Positions 7,969 through 21,035 of a DNA stretch of 36,235 nucleotides are shown piece by piece; position 1 is the first letter of the stretch; every line of letters starts with the position of its first letter. Below the pieces are notes generated by a model. It did not search any database. It was given only the letters and a program-made list of their open reading frames with translations, and was not told where the DNA came from. The position numbers and the translations under genes were made by a program. Source of the stretch: Mycobacterium colombiense (GTDB lineage: Bacteria; Actinomycetota; Actinomycetes; Mycobacteriales; Mycobacteriaceae); NCBI RefSeq assembly GCF_003284975.1, contig NZ_QMEU01000042.1, forward strand, positions 1-36,235, given 5' to 3'.

Positions 7969-10545
7969 ATGATGGTTGACGTGAGTGACGTCAGCCTCCG
8001 CGACCACCATCCCAAGCGCGGGGAGCTACGCATCTACCTCGGTGCGGCTCCGGGCGTGGGTAAGACGTACTCGATGTTGGGCGAAGCGCATCGGCGGCTG
8101 GAACGCGGCACCGATCTGGTGGCGGGCGTGGTGGAAACCCACGGGCGCTCGAAAACCGCTGAGCTGCTTGAGGGCATCGAGGTGATCCCGCCGCGCCATG
8201 TCGAATATCGCGGCGGCAGCTTCCCCGAACTCGACGTGCCGGCCGTGTTGGCGCGACACCCCCAGGTCGTGCTGGTCGACGAGCTTGCGCACACCAATAC
8301 GCCGGGCAGCAAGAACCCCAAGCGGTGGCAGGACGTCGAGGAACTGCTCGACGCCGGCATCACCGTGATCTCCACCGTCAACGTCCAGCACCTGGAAAGC
8401 CTCAACGACGTCGTCGCGCAGATCACCGGCATCGAGCAGAAGGAGACCATACCGGACTTCATCGTGCGCCAGGCGTCGCAGGTCGAGCTCATCGACATCA
8501 CGCCGGAGGCGTTGCGGCGCAGGCTGTCTCACGGCAATGTCTACGCGCCCGATCGCATCGACGCCGCGCTGTCGAACTACTTTCGCCGTGGAAACCTCAC
8601 CGCGCTAAGGGAATTGGCGCTGCTGTGGCTGGCCGACCAGGTCGACACGGCCCTGGCCAAATACCGGGCCGAGAACAAGATCACCGACATGTGGGAGGCC
8701 CGCGAACGGGTCGTCGTCGCGGTCACCGGTGGCCCCGAGTCCGAAACGCTGGTACGACGGGCATCCCGGATCGCCTCGAAGTCGACCGCCGAGCTGATGG
8801 TGGTGCACGTCATCCGCGGCGACGGGCTGGCCGGGTTGTCGGAGTCGCGGATGGCCAAGATCCGGGAACTGGCCAGCAGCCTGGACGCGTCGATGCACAC
8901 CGTGGTCGGCGACGAGGTACCCACGGCGCTACTGGAATTCGCCCGCGAGATGAACGCCACACAGCTGGTGATCGGCACCTCGCGGCGGTCGCGCTGGGCG
9001 CGGCTGTTCGAGGAGGGCATCGGCCCGCGGATCGTCGAGCTGTCGGGAAAGATCGACGTGCACCTGGTCACCCACGAGGAATCCAAGCGCGGATTCCGCG
9101 CGTCCTCGCTGGCGCCCCGGGAGCGCCGGGTGGCGTCATGGCTGGCGGCCTTGATCGTGCCGTCGGTCATCTGCGCGATCACGGTGACGACGCTGGACCC
9201 GTATCTGGACACCGGCGGCGAGAGCGCCCTGTTCTTCGTCGGCGTGCTGCTGGTCGGGCTGTTGGGGGGCATTGCGCCCGCGGTGCTTTCGGCCGTGCTG
9301 TCCGGGTTGCTGCTGAATTATTTCCTGATCGCCCCGCGGCACAGCTTCACCATCGCCGAACCCAACAGCGCCATCACCGAATTGGTGCTGCTGCTCATCG
9401 CGGTCGCCGTCGCGGTGCTGGTCGACTTCGCCGCCAAACGTACCCGGGAAGCGCGGCGCGCCTCGCAGGAGGCCGAGCTGCTGACCCTGTTCGCCGGTTC
9501 GGTGCTGCGCGGCGCCGATCTGGAAACGCTGCTCGAGCGAGTCCGTGAGACCTACGCACAGCGGACCGTCAGCATGCTGCGCGAGCCCGACGACCAAGCG
9601 CGCGCCGGCGGCAAGAAGAGTGAGGTGGTGGCGTGTGTGGGCCGCGATCCCTGTGTGACAATCGATTCCGCCGACAGCGCGATCGAGGTCGGTGACGACG
9701 AGTTCTGGATGCTGCTGGCCGGCAGGAAGCTTTCCGCGCGCGACCGGCGGGTGCTCGGCGCGGTGGCCAGGCAGGCCGCGGGTTTGATCAGGCAACGCGA
9801 GCTCGCCGAGGAAGCCAGCCGCGCCGAGGCGATCGTGCGGGCCGACGAACTGCGGCGTTCCCTGCTGTCGGCGGTCAGCCACGACCTGCGGACCCCTCTG
9901 GCGGCGGCCAAGGTCGCGGTCTCGAGCCTGCGCGCCGAAGACGTCGCCTTCTCCCCCACCGACACCGCCGAATTGCTGGCCACCATCGAGGAATCGATCG
10001 ACCAGCTGACCGCGCTGGTCGGAAACCTGCTTGACTCATCGCGTTTGGCTGCCGGGGTCATCCACCCGGACCTGCACGTCGTGTATTTGGAGGAGACCGT
10101 GCAGCGGGCCCTGGTCAGCATCGGGGCGGGCGCCACCGGTTTCTTCCGGTCCGCGATCGACCGGGTCAAGGTCGACGTCGCCGATGCGATGGTGATGGCC
10201 GATGCGGGGCTGCTAGAACGGGTGCTCGCCAATCTGATCGACAACGCGCTGCGTTACGCGCCCAACTGTGTGGTGCGGGTCAACGCCGGACGGGTGGGCG
10301 ATCGCGTGCTGATCAACGTCATCGACGAAGGTCCCGGAATCCCGCACGGGGCCGAGGAGCAGATGTTCGCAGCGTTTCAGCGGCTCGGTGATCACGACAA
10401 CACCACCGGCGTGGGCCTGGGGATGTCGGTGGCGCGGGGCTTCGTCGAAGCGATGGGCGGGACAATTACGGCCACCGACACCCCGGGAGGCGGCCTGACC
10501 GTGATCGTGGATTTGGCTGCGCCGCACCACATGGGCGCGCTGTGA
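7969..10545 (+). CDS. kdpD: Sensor histidine kinase KdpD
   Basis: KdpD senses K+ availability and turgor and phosphorylates KdpE. It has 858 residues from the ATG at 7969; ATG 7972 or GTG 7981 are alternatives, since GAGGGGG at 7962-7968 touches the first ATG. Order: KdpD domain with Walker A GAAPGVGKT (about 25-33) and DELAHTN (about 104-110), a USP-like domain (about 246-370), four closely packed TM helices (about 385-480), a GAF-like region, HisKA with H638 in SAVSHDLRTPLAA, and HATPase_c with NLIDNALRYAP, DEGPGI and GVGLGMSVA. Its last codons overlap the kdpE start. In M. tuberculosis kdpDE is divergent from kdpFABC, whereas here it follows kdpC on the same strand. Confidence 0.96.
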   Translation: MMVDVSDVSLRDHHPKRGELRIYLGAAPGVGKTYSMLGEAHRRLERGTDLVAGVVETHGRSKTAELLEGIEVIPPRHVEYRGGSFPELDVPAVLARHPQVVLVDELAHTNTPGSKNPKRWQDVEELLDAGITVISTVNVQHLESLNDVVAQITGIEQKETIPDFIVRQASQVELIDITPEALRRRLSHGNVYAPDRIDAALSNYFRRGNLTALRELALLWLADQVDTALAKYRAENKITDMWEARERVVVAVTGGPESETLVRRASRIASKSTAELMVVHVIRGDGLAGLSESRMAKIRELASSLDASMHTVVGDEVPTALLEFAREMNATQLVIGTSRRSRWARLFEEGIGPRIVELSGKIDVHLVTHEESKRGFRASSLAPRERRVASWLAALIVPSVICAITVTTLDPYLDTGGESALFFVGVLLVGLLGGIAPAVLSAVLSGLLLNYFLIAPRHSFTIAEPNSAITELVLLLIAVAVAVLVDFAAKRTREARRASQEAELLTLFAGSVLRGADLETLLERVRETYAQRTVSMLREPDDQARAGGKKSEVVACVGRDPCVTIDSADSAIEVGDDEFWMLLAGRKLSARDRRVLGAVARQAAGLIRQRELAEEASRAEAIVRADELRRSLLSAVSHDLRTPLAAAKVAVSSLRAEDVAFSPTDTAELLATIEESIDQLTALVGNLLDSSRLAAGVIHPDLHVVYLEETVQRALVSIGAGATGFFRSAIDRVKVDVADAMVMADAGLLERVLANLIDNALRYAPNCVVRVNAGRVGDRVLINVIDEGPGIPHGAEEQMFAAFQRLGDHDNTTGVGLGMSVARGFVEAMGGTITATDTPGGGLTVIVDLAAPHHMGAL

Positions 10546-11222
10546 CTCGCGTTTTGGTGATCGACGACGAGCCGCAGATCCTGCGCGCACTGCGCATCAA
10601 CCTGTCCGTGCGGGGTTATGAGGTGATCACCGCGTCCAGCGGCACCGGGGCATTGCGGGCCGCCGCCGAACACAAGCCCGACGTGGTGATCCTCGACCTC
10701 GGCCTGCCCGACATCTCCGGGATCGACGTGCTGGCGGGTCTGCGCGGCTGGCTCACCGCGCCGGTCATCGTGTTGTCGGCGCGCACCGATTCGTCGGACA
10801 AGGTCGAGGCGCTGGACGCCGGGGCCGATGACTACGTCACGAAACCCTTTGGCATGGACGAGTTCCTGGCGCGGCTGCGCGCTGCGGTCCGGCGCAACAC
10901 CGCGGCCTCCGAACTCGAACAACCGGTCATCGAGACCGAATCGTTCACCGTCGACCTGGCCGCCAAGAAGGTAACCAAGAACGGCAGCGAGATTCACCTC
11001 ACCCCGACCGAGTGGGGGATGCTCGAAGTCCTCGTCCGCAACCGCGGCAAGTTGGTCGGCCGCGAGGAGCTTCTCAAGGAGGTGTGGGGGCCGGCGTATG
11101 CCACCGAAACCCATTACCTGCGCGTGTATCTCGCGCAGCTGCGCCGCAAACTCGAGGATGACCCCTCGCATCCCAAGCACCTGCTGACCGAGTCCGGGAT
11201 GGGGTATCGGTTCGAGGCGTGA
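10542..11222 (+). CDS. kdpE: Response regulator KdpE
   Basis: This OmpR-family regulator of the kdp operon has 226 residues and starts with GTG at 10542, overlapping the kdpD stop by 4 nt. The receiver domain has the acidic pair D8/D9, phospho-acceptor D52 in VVILDLGLPD, and the switch Lys in YVTKPFG. The DNA-binding winged helix runs from about residue 130, with LTPTEWGMLEVLVRNRGKLV and the wing ending in GMGYRFEA. Phosphorylated KdpE activates kdp transcription, and the CGTAAAG tandem at 2881-2898 is a candidate site. The gene ends convergently with the small minus-strand gene at 11302. Confidence 0.96.
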   Translation: MTRVLVIDDEPQILRALRINLSVRGYEVITASSGTGALRAAAEHKPDVVILDLGLPDISGIDVLAGLRGWLTAPVIVLSARTDSSDKVEALDAGADDYVTKPFGMDEFLARLRAAVRRNTAASELEQPVIETESFTVDLAAKKVTKNGSEIHLTPTEWGMLEVLVRNRGKLVGREELLKEVWGPAYATETHYLRVYLAQLRRKLEDDPSHPKHLLTESGMGYRFEA

Positions 11223-11301
11223 GACGTGCGGCGTTTGTCTTGCGGCCGGCTGGGCGCCAGATTCACTGCAGCCACTCTGGCCTCCGCGCGGGTAGGTCAG
11301 T

Positions 11302-11607
11302 TCATTGCCCGCCTCGCAGCGACAACTTGGCCTCCTCACGCAGCGCCAGCACGCGCTGATGGATCCGATGTTCGGTGCCGCGCGGCATGTACCCGGGCCC
11401 GTACCGGCCCCGCCCGAGGCGCCGCACCCGGCCGCGTTGGATCTCCCAGCGCAGGGCATCCGAGATCGCCTTCGATGGCCTGCCGCGCACCCCGAAGCTG
11501 TGCCAGGTGAGCGCCTCGATCAATTCCGCGATGGTCGCCGGGCCATGCACCGCCAGCTGCATCGCCAGCACGTAGCGCAGTTCGATTCCTTTGAGTGAAT
11601 AGCCCAT
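11302..11607 (-). CDS. Hypothetical 101-residue protein, possible mobile-element cargo
   Basis: I do not recognise a named family. The ATG at 11607 gives 101 residues: a Leu/Ala-rich start (GIELRYVLAMQLAVHGPATIAELIEAL), a middle of winged-helix character (GRPSKAISDALRWEIQRGRV) and a basic, glycine-rich part (RRLGRGRYGPGYMPRGTEHR), then RIHQRVLALREEA and LSLRGGQ. I recall related about 100-residue proteins occurring in several copies in mycobacterial genomes, but cannot check. It may bind DNA. The gene sits between kdpE and ppx2, adjacent genes in M. tuberculosis, and its last eight codons overlap one arm of a 26-bp inverted repeat whose other arm lies upstream, suggesting insertion. Confidence 0.65.
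   Translation of the reverse strand: MGYSLKGIELRYVLAMQLAVHGPATIAELIEALTWHSFGVRGRPSKAISDALRWEIQRGRVRRLGRGRYGPGYMPRGTEHRIHQRVLALREEAKLSLRGGQ
11305..11330 (+). repeat. Left arm of 26-bp imperfect inverted repeat
   Basis: TTGCCCGCCTCGCAGCGACA and the next six bases match the reverse complement of 11640-11665 at 24 of 26 positions. It overlaps the 3' end of the hypothetical gene, encoding KLSLRGGQ on the minus strand. Confidence 0.8.
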
Positions 11608-11639
11608 CCCCGGACGGTCGCACACGGGTAGGACACCGA

Positions 11640-11665
11640 CCGAGTTGTCGCTACGAGGCGGGCAA
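11640..11665 (-). repeat. Right arm of 26-bp imperfect inverted repeat
   Basis: This is the partner of 11305-11330, 33 bases upstream of the hypothetical gene's start. Read on the plus strand it encodes ELSLRGGQ and continues to a stop at 11684-11686 (KTCPLL), as if it were the C-terminal end of another, lost copy of the same kind of gene. The palindrome GACATGTC (11668-11675) adjoins it. Confidence 0.75.
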
Positions 11666-11708
11666 AAGACATGTCCACTTTTGTAGGGGCCGGTGTGTCG
11701 GATGTGAC

Positions 11709-12656
11709 CTACCCGGCGATGGACAACACGATGCCGTCCAGGATGTCGTGCTCGCTGACGATCAGCTCGTCGATGCCCGCCCGGGCGCGCAGCTCGCGGG
11801 CCAACTCCTCGACCACGATGGCTCCCCCGGCGATCACATCGGCGCGCCCCGCATGCATCGGCGGCAGCGCCGCGCGCTCGGCCCGCGTCATGCCGATCAG
11901 CCGTTCGCACACCGCCAGCAGGTCGTCACCGGCGACGCGCGAAAGATGGATGGCCGCAGAGTCATACGTCGTCAGGTGGTGGGCAACCGCGGACAGGGTG
12001 GTCATCGTCCCGGCCAGCCCGACCCAGGTCTTCGCCCCCTCGACGGGCACCACACCGAGCGCCACCTCGAGCCGCTCGCGCACCACCCGGCGCGCCGCCG
12101 CGACTTCCTCGGGCGTCGGGGGGTCCGAATGCAGGCACCGTTCGGTCAGCCGCACGCAGCCGATGTCGGCCGAGTAGCTGGCCGTCACCGCATGGCCGCC
12201 GGTGACGATCTCGGTGGAGCCGCCACCCAGGTCGACGACGACGAAAGGCCCTGCCGCGGCGTCTAACTCGCCGACGGCGCCGCGGAACGACAGCGAGGCC
12301 TCCTCGGCGCCGGTGATCACCTCCGCCACCGCCCCGGGCAGCACCGCGCCCAGCACGTCGGCGGTCATCGCGAAGAACGCGTCGCGGTTGGCGACGTCGC
12401 GAGCTGCGGAGGTGGCTACCATCCGCACCCGTTGTGCCCCATGGCGTTTCAGCAGCGACGCGTAGTCGGTGAGCGCCGCGCGGGTGCGGGCTATCGCATC
12501 GGCCGCGAATTCACCGGTCGCGTCGACACCCTGGCCCAGCCGCACGATGCGCGTCTCGCGGTGCACGTCACGCAGCCTCCCACCGTCGACGTCGGCGATC
12601 AGCAATCGAATCGAGTTGGTGCCGCAGTCGATTCCGGCCAGCCTGCCGTTCACCAT
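11709..12656 (-). CDS. ppx2: Ppx/GppA phosphatase family protein Ppx2
   Basis: This protein belongs to the exopolyphosphatase/guanosine pentaphosphatase family of the ASKHA fold and has 315 residues from the ATG at 12656. Visible motifs are N-terminal phosphate-1 GIDCGTNSIRLLIAD (about 7-21), TSAARD, the catalytic-Glu region EVITGAEEASLSF, and phosphate-2 VVVDLGGGSTEIV. It is the short, two-domain form without the C-terminal HD domain of E. coli Ppx. It should hydrolyse polyphosphate or (p)ppGpp-related substrates; from memory the M. tuberculosis homologue Rv1026 has been studied as a polyphosphatase linked to stress and drug tolerance. Its start overlaps the stop of the DUF501 gene by 7 nt (ATGGTGA), indicating coupling. 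Confidence 0.92.
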   Translation of the reverse strand: MVNGRLAGIDCGTNSIRLLIADVDGGRLRDVHRETRIVRLGQGVDATGEFAADAIARTRAALTDYASLLKRHGAQRVRMVATSAARDVANRDAFFAMTADVLGAVLPGAVAEVITGAEEASLSFRGAVGELDAAAGPFVVVDLGGGSTEIVTGGHAVTASYSADIGCVRLTERCLHSDPPTPEEVAAARRVVRERLEVALGVVPVEGAKTWVGLAGTMTTLSAVAHHLTTYDSAAIHLSRVAGDDLLAVCERLIGMTRAERAALPPMHAGRADVIAGGAIVVEELARELRARAGIDELIVSEHDILDGIVLSIAG

Positions 12657-13138
12657 CGGCCGTTCTCCAAGATGCCGGCCATCGCGGGCTCGCCGGCCAG
12701 GATCGCCAGTGCCTCGTCGCCGAACGGGTTCACACCGGGCCCCTTGGCCAGCGAATGGGCGATGAGCACGTGCAGGCACTTGACCCGGTCGGGCATTCCG
12801 CCGCCGGAGAAGGTGGTGCCCAGCGATTCGATCGCGTCCCGTTCGGCCAGATACGACTCGTGGGCGCGCCGGTAGGCGGCCGCCAACTCCGGGTCCTGGC
12901 CCAGCCGTTCGGTCATCTCGCGCATCAACCCCGTCGTCTCCAGCCGGCTGGCGGCCGCCGTCAGCGCCGGATGGGTCAGGTAGTACAACGTCGGAAAAGG
13001 CGTGCCGTCGGGCAGTTTCGGTGCCGTCTTCACCACCCCGGGCTCACCATTCGGGCAACGGTAGGCGATTTCGATAACCCCGCGCGGCTCGCGCCCGAGC
13101 TGGCGCGCCACCGCTGCCAGGTCGGCACGATCAACCAC
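12650..13138 (-). CDS. DUF501 family protein (Rv1025-like)
   Basis: This is a conserved actinobacterial protein of unknown function with 162 residues and a GTG start at 13138. The sequence shows the usual DUF501 features: an N-terminal stretch LGREPRGVIEIAYRCPNGEP, KTAPKLPDGTPFPTLYYLTHP, and a Cys-containing MPDRVKCLHVLIAHSLA. No signal peptide or TM segment is seen. It overlaps the FtsB-like gene by 8 nt and ppx2 by 7 nt, so the three are translationally coupled. This order (eno, FtsB/DivIC-like, DUF501, Ppx/GppA) is widespread in actinobacteria, which is the main hint to a shared role. Confidence 0.9.
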   Translation of the reverse strand: MVDRADLAAVARQLGREPRGVIEIAYRCPNGEPGVVKTAPKLPDGTPFPTLYYLTHPALTAAASRLETTGLMREMTERLGQDPELAAAYRRAHESYLAERDAIESLGTTFSGGGMPDRVKCLHVLIAHSLAKGPGVNPFGDEALAILAGEPAMAGILENGRW

Positions 13139-13844
13139 CGGGACCCGGGGGATTCGGTGCGGTCACCGGACCGGGAGAGCCCGGTTCGGCCGGAGGCGGC
13201 GGGCTCTGCGGCGCAGGCGGATTGGCCGGCGGCAGGTGCGGGGCGTCGGCGATGGTGTGCCACAGCGACGTGTACCAGGGGTCGGTGTTGGCCGGCTTCG
13301 TCGACGGGGATCCGGGCTGCGTCGGCTCGGCCGCCGTCGGCGGAAGCTGCACCTGGAATGGGATGTCACCGGGCTTGACGAAGCCGAGCCGCTCGCGGGC
13401 CTGCGCCGCAATGTAGGCCGGGTCACCGAGTTTGGCCTTGCGCTGCTCTAAGTCGGCGACCTGACGGCGCAGCGCCGCCTCGGTGGCGGCCAGCTGGTTC
13501 ATCTCGGTGCGCTGGGCGAAGTAGGTGCGCACCGGTCCGGCGATGGTCAAAGTCAGCACGCAGATCACCGCGGCAAGCACCGCCGCCCGGCGCGCGGTGA
13601 AACCCAGCCGCTGCTCGGAGCGCTGCTCGACCGATTCGGCGGCCTGACGCACGATGGGCTCGACGACATGTTCTTGCTGCGTTCGCGCCGTGGCGCGGCC
13701 GGCCTGGTTCGCGGTGGGCGATGTCCGCGACGACGGCTTGGAGGACGGCTTGGCTGAGCGACGGCGCCGACCCGTATCACCGGCCTTCCCGGGGCGTGAT
13801 GCCGGGGAGCGCCGTTTGGAGTCGGGCCGTTTCGCGTCAGCCAT
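13131..13844 (-). CDS. FtsB/DivIC-like septum formation protein
   Basis: This single-pass division protein has 237 residues (M. tuberculosis Rv1024 homologue). The cytoplasmic N-terminus (1-85) is long, basic and low in complexity. One TM helix follows at about 86-105, then a coiled coil at about 112-140 with heptad-like Leu/Ala/Val, and the diagnostic DPAYIAAQARERLGFVKPGD motif at 141-160. The C-terminal 60 residues are Pro-rich and extracytoplasmic. Family knowledge: FtsB/DivIC forms a complex with FtsL and FtsQ at the septum. It lies 20 nt downstream of eno and overlaps the DUF501 gene. The M. tuberculosis orthologue is sometimes simply annotated as a conserved membrane protein. Confidence 0.88.
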   Translation of the reverse strand: MADAKRPDSKRRSPASRPGKAGDTGRRRRSAKPSSKPSSRTSPTANQAGRATARTQQEHVVEPIVRQAAESVEQRSEQRLGFTARRAAVLAAVICVLTLTIAGPVRTYFAQRTEMNQLAATEAALRRQVADLEQRKAKLGDPAYIAAQARERLGFVKPGDIPFQVQLPPTAAEPTQPGSPSTKPANTDPWYTSLWHTIADAPHLPPANPPAPQSPPPPAEPGSPGPVTAPNPPGPGG

Positions 13845-13864
13845 GTCAACCGTTGCGCGTCAAG

Positions 13865-15942
<2,078 letters not shown>

Positions 15943-16047
15943 GCTTTCCTGAGCTCCCCTAAACTCGCCTGCACCAACTTCCGCCACACCATCGTCCCAT
16001 GCGTCCGGGAGCTGCCCGGCCGCCTCGGGCCCCGGCGCACCGACTTT

Positions 16048-16187
16048 CCGCCGGTTTCAGCTAATCCCCGGTTAGCTGTTGGCCGCGTCGGCTAGCACGG
16101 CCAGACCGTCGCCAACCACGGGGATTCGCAACCTCATCGGCGATATTACCCAGCCCGGGCGGACAAATCGGGCAAACATTCCGGCGG
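16048..16187 (-). ncRNA. Possible structured RNA leader of lpqU (ydaO/c-di-AMP riboswitch-like)
   Basis: On the minus strand, CCGCCGG (16187-16181) could pair with CCGGCGG (16054-16048) to close a domain of about 140 nt ending 105 nt before the lpqU start. Near the closing 3' arm is ACAGCUAACC, like the conserved ACAGCUAAC of ydaO-type riboswitches as I recall them, and further 5' is GGGUAAUAUC, loosely like their GGGGUUAAUC. A perfect 7-bp hairpin (16058-16064 with 16072-16078) overlaps the motif. In actinobacteria such switches control cell-wall hydrolases, which suits LpqU. Other consensus parts are not clear, so this is tentative. The rest of 15943-16256 shows no gene. Confidence 0.3.
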
Positions 16188-16256
16188 TCGCTCTCCACCA
16201 CGGCCGAAACTGCGAATTAGTGGCTGGTGGCGCCGCGGTAAGGGCGGCGCGGCCCG

Positions 16257-17242
16257 TCAGGCGTCGTCGGCCGCGTCGTCGGCGGTGGGCCCCTCGTCGA
16301 CAGGCGGTACGGCGGTCGGCCAGTGCTCGCGCCAGTCCTGCTCGGAGATCTCACCGAGCGGGACCACGTCGAACGCTGAAGGAACGCCGGCGCCGCGGCG
16401 CGCCGCCGCGATCGTCCGCTCGACTCCGCGGACCGTCTCCACGAAGTCCAGAACGGCGGTCCGCAACGCACTTTCGGCGTCGACGTCGGCCGACACCGAG
16501 ACCGAGGTGATCTCGTCGGGGATCAGGTCGGCGGGAAGGCCCGCTTTGCCGGCGCGGGCGATGACCTTCTGGGCCAGCGCCAAAGCCGGTTGCCCGGTGT
16601 GCACGTCGTCCATCACCGACTTCCGCGGCTTCTCGGCCGCCTTCCGCTCTTCCCACTGGGCCAACTGCTCTTCAAGCGAAATCGCTTGTCCGGCAAGCAC
16701 TCCCGGCACGCGGTTGCCCAGTTTGCGCATCAGCGCGGCGGCGACATCGTCGATGGTGAAGGCGGAGTGCGGCGCATCCTCGGCGATGCGGGCGTGAAAG
16801 AGCACCTGCAGCAGCAGGTCGCCGAGTTCGTCGCGCAACTGCTCGGCGTTGCCGCTGCCGACGGCGTCCAGCAGCTCGTAGGTCTCCTCCAGCAAAAACC
16901 TGCGCAGCGAATCGTGGGTCTGCTCGCTTTCCCACGGCCCGGCGGTGCGCAGTTTGTCCATCATTGCCACCGCATCGACCAGCCGCTCACCGCGGGGCGT
17001 CTCCGGCGCCGAGATCAGCCGCGCGCCGGCCGCCAGCCGGGCGGTGACGGCGGGGTGCTCGGGATCCGACGACAGCAGCACCGGGGCGTCCGCACCGGAG
17101 TGCACCGGGCGCGCCGCGGGCAGCGACCAGGGCACCGCGACGGGCATCTCTTCGGTGTATTGCACCTCGCCGGTCAGGTGCTCGACGGCCTCGACGGGCA
17201 CCAGCGAGGGGCGGCGGGGGTCGAACAAGACGACGATGGAGG

Positions 17243-17246
<4 letters not shown>
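16257..17246 (-). CDS. mazG: Nucleoside triphosphate pyrophosphohydrolase MazG
   Basis: MazG hydrolyses (d)NTPs, including damaged nucleotides, to NMP and pyrophosphate, keeping the pool clean. It has 329 residues. The MazG core lies at about 100-230: the Mg2+-binding EExxE (EETYE) followed by ExxD (ELGD) in [20 protein letters not shown], and later [18 protein letters not shown]. The N-terminal third (1-90) is the extra domain common in mycobacterial MazG. The C-terminal end is acidic. The ATG overlaps the mfd stop (ATGA), so the housecleaning enzyme is coupled to a transcription-repair factor, a sensible pairing for coping with oxidative nucleotide damage. Confidence 0.94.
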
Positions 17247-20905
<3,659 letters not shown>

Positions 20906-21035
20906 GATGAATTCCATTCTAGGGGCCCTCAGCGACAGGGCCGGACACGCCGAACCACGTCAAAATCGGGCTCGCCGCCGTCAAAGGATCGTAAGAAAAC
21001 CACCACCGGACTACCCGGGGGCGCACGTTGAATTC
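20906..21035. promoter_or_regulatory. Divergent promoter region mfd / LysA-like gene
   Basis: These 130 bases lie between two outward-facing starts and must hold both promoters or leaders. The GAATTCAT core before the mfd ATG (GGAATTCATC) recurs before the lysA-like ATG (TTGAATTCATG at 21028-21038). No clear -10/-35 pair is fixed by eye. Confidence 0.4.

Noticed and set aside
11668..11675. Palindrome GACATGTC as an insertion-sequence end
   Set aside because: It is too short, and no transposase is present; kept only as context of the inverted repeat.
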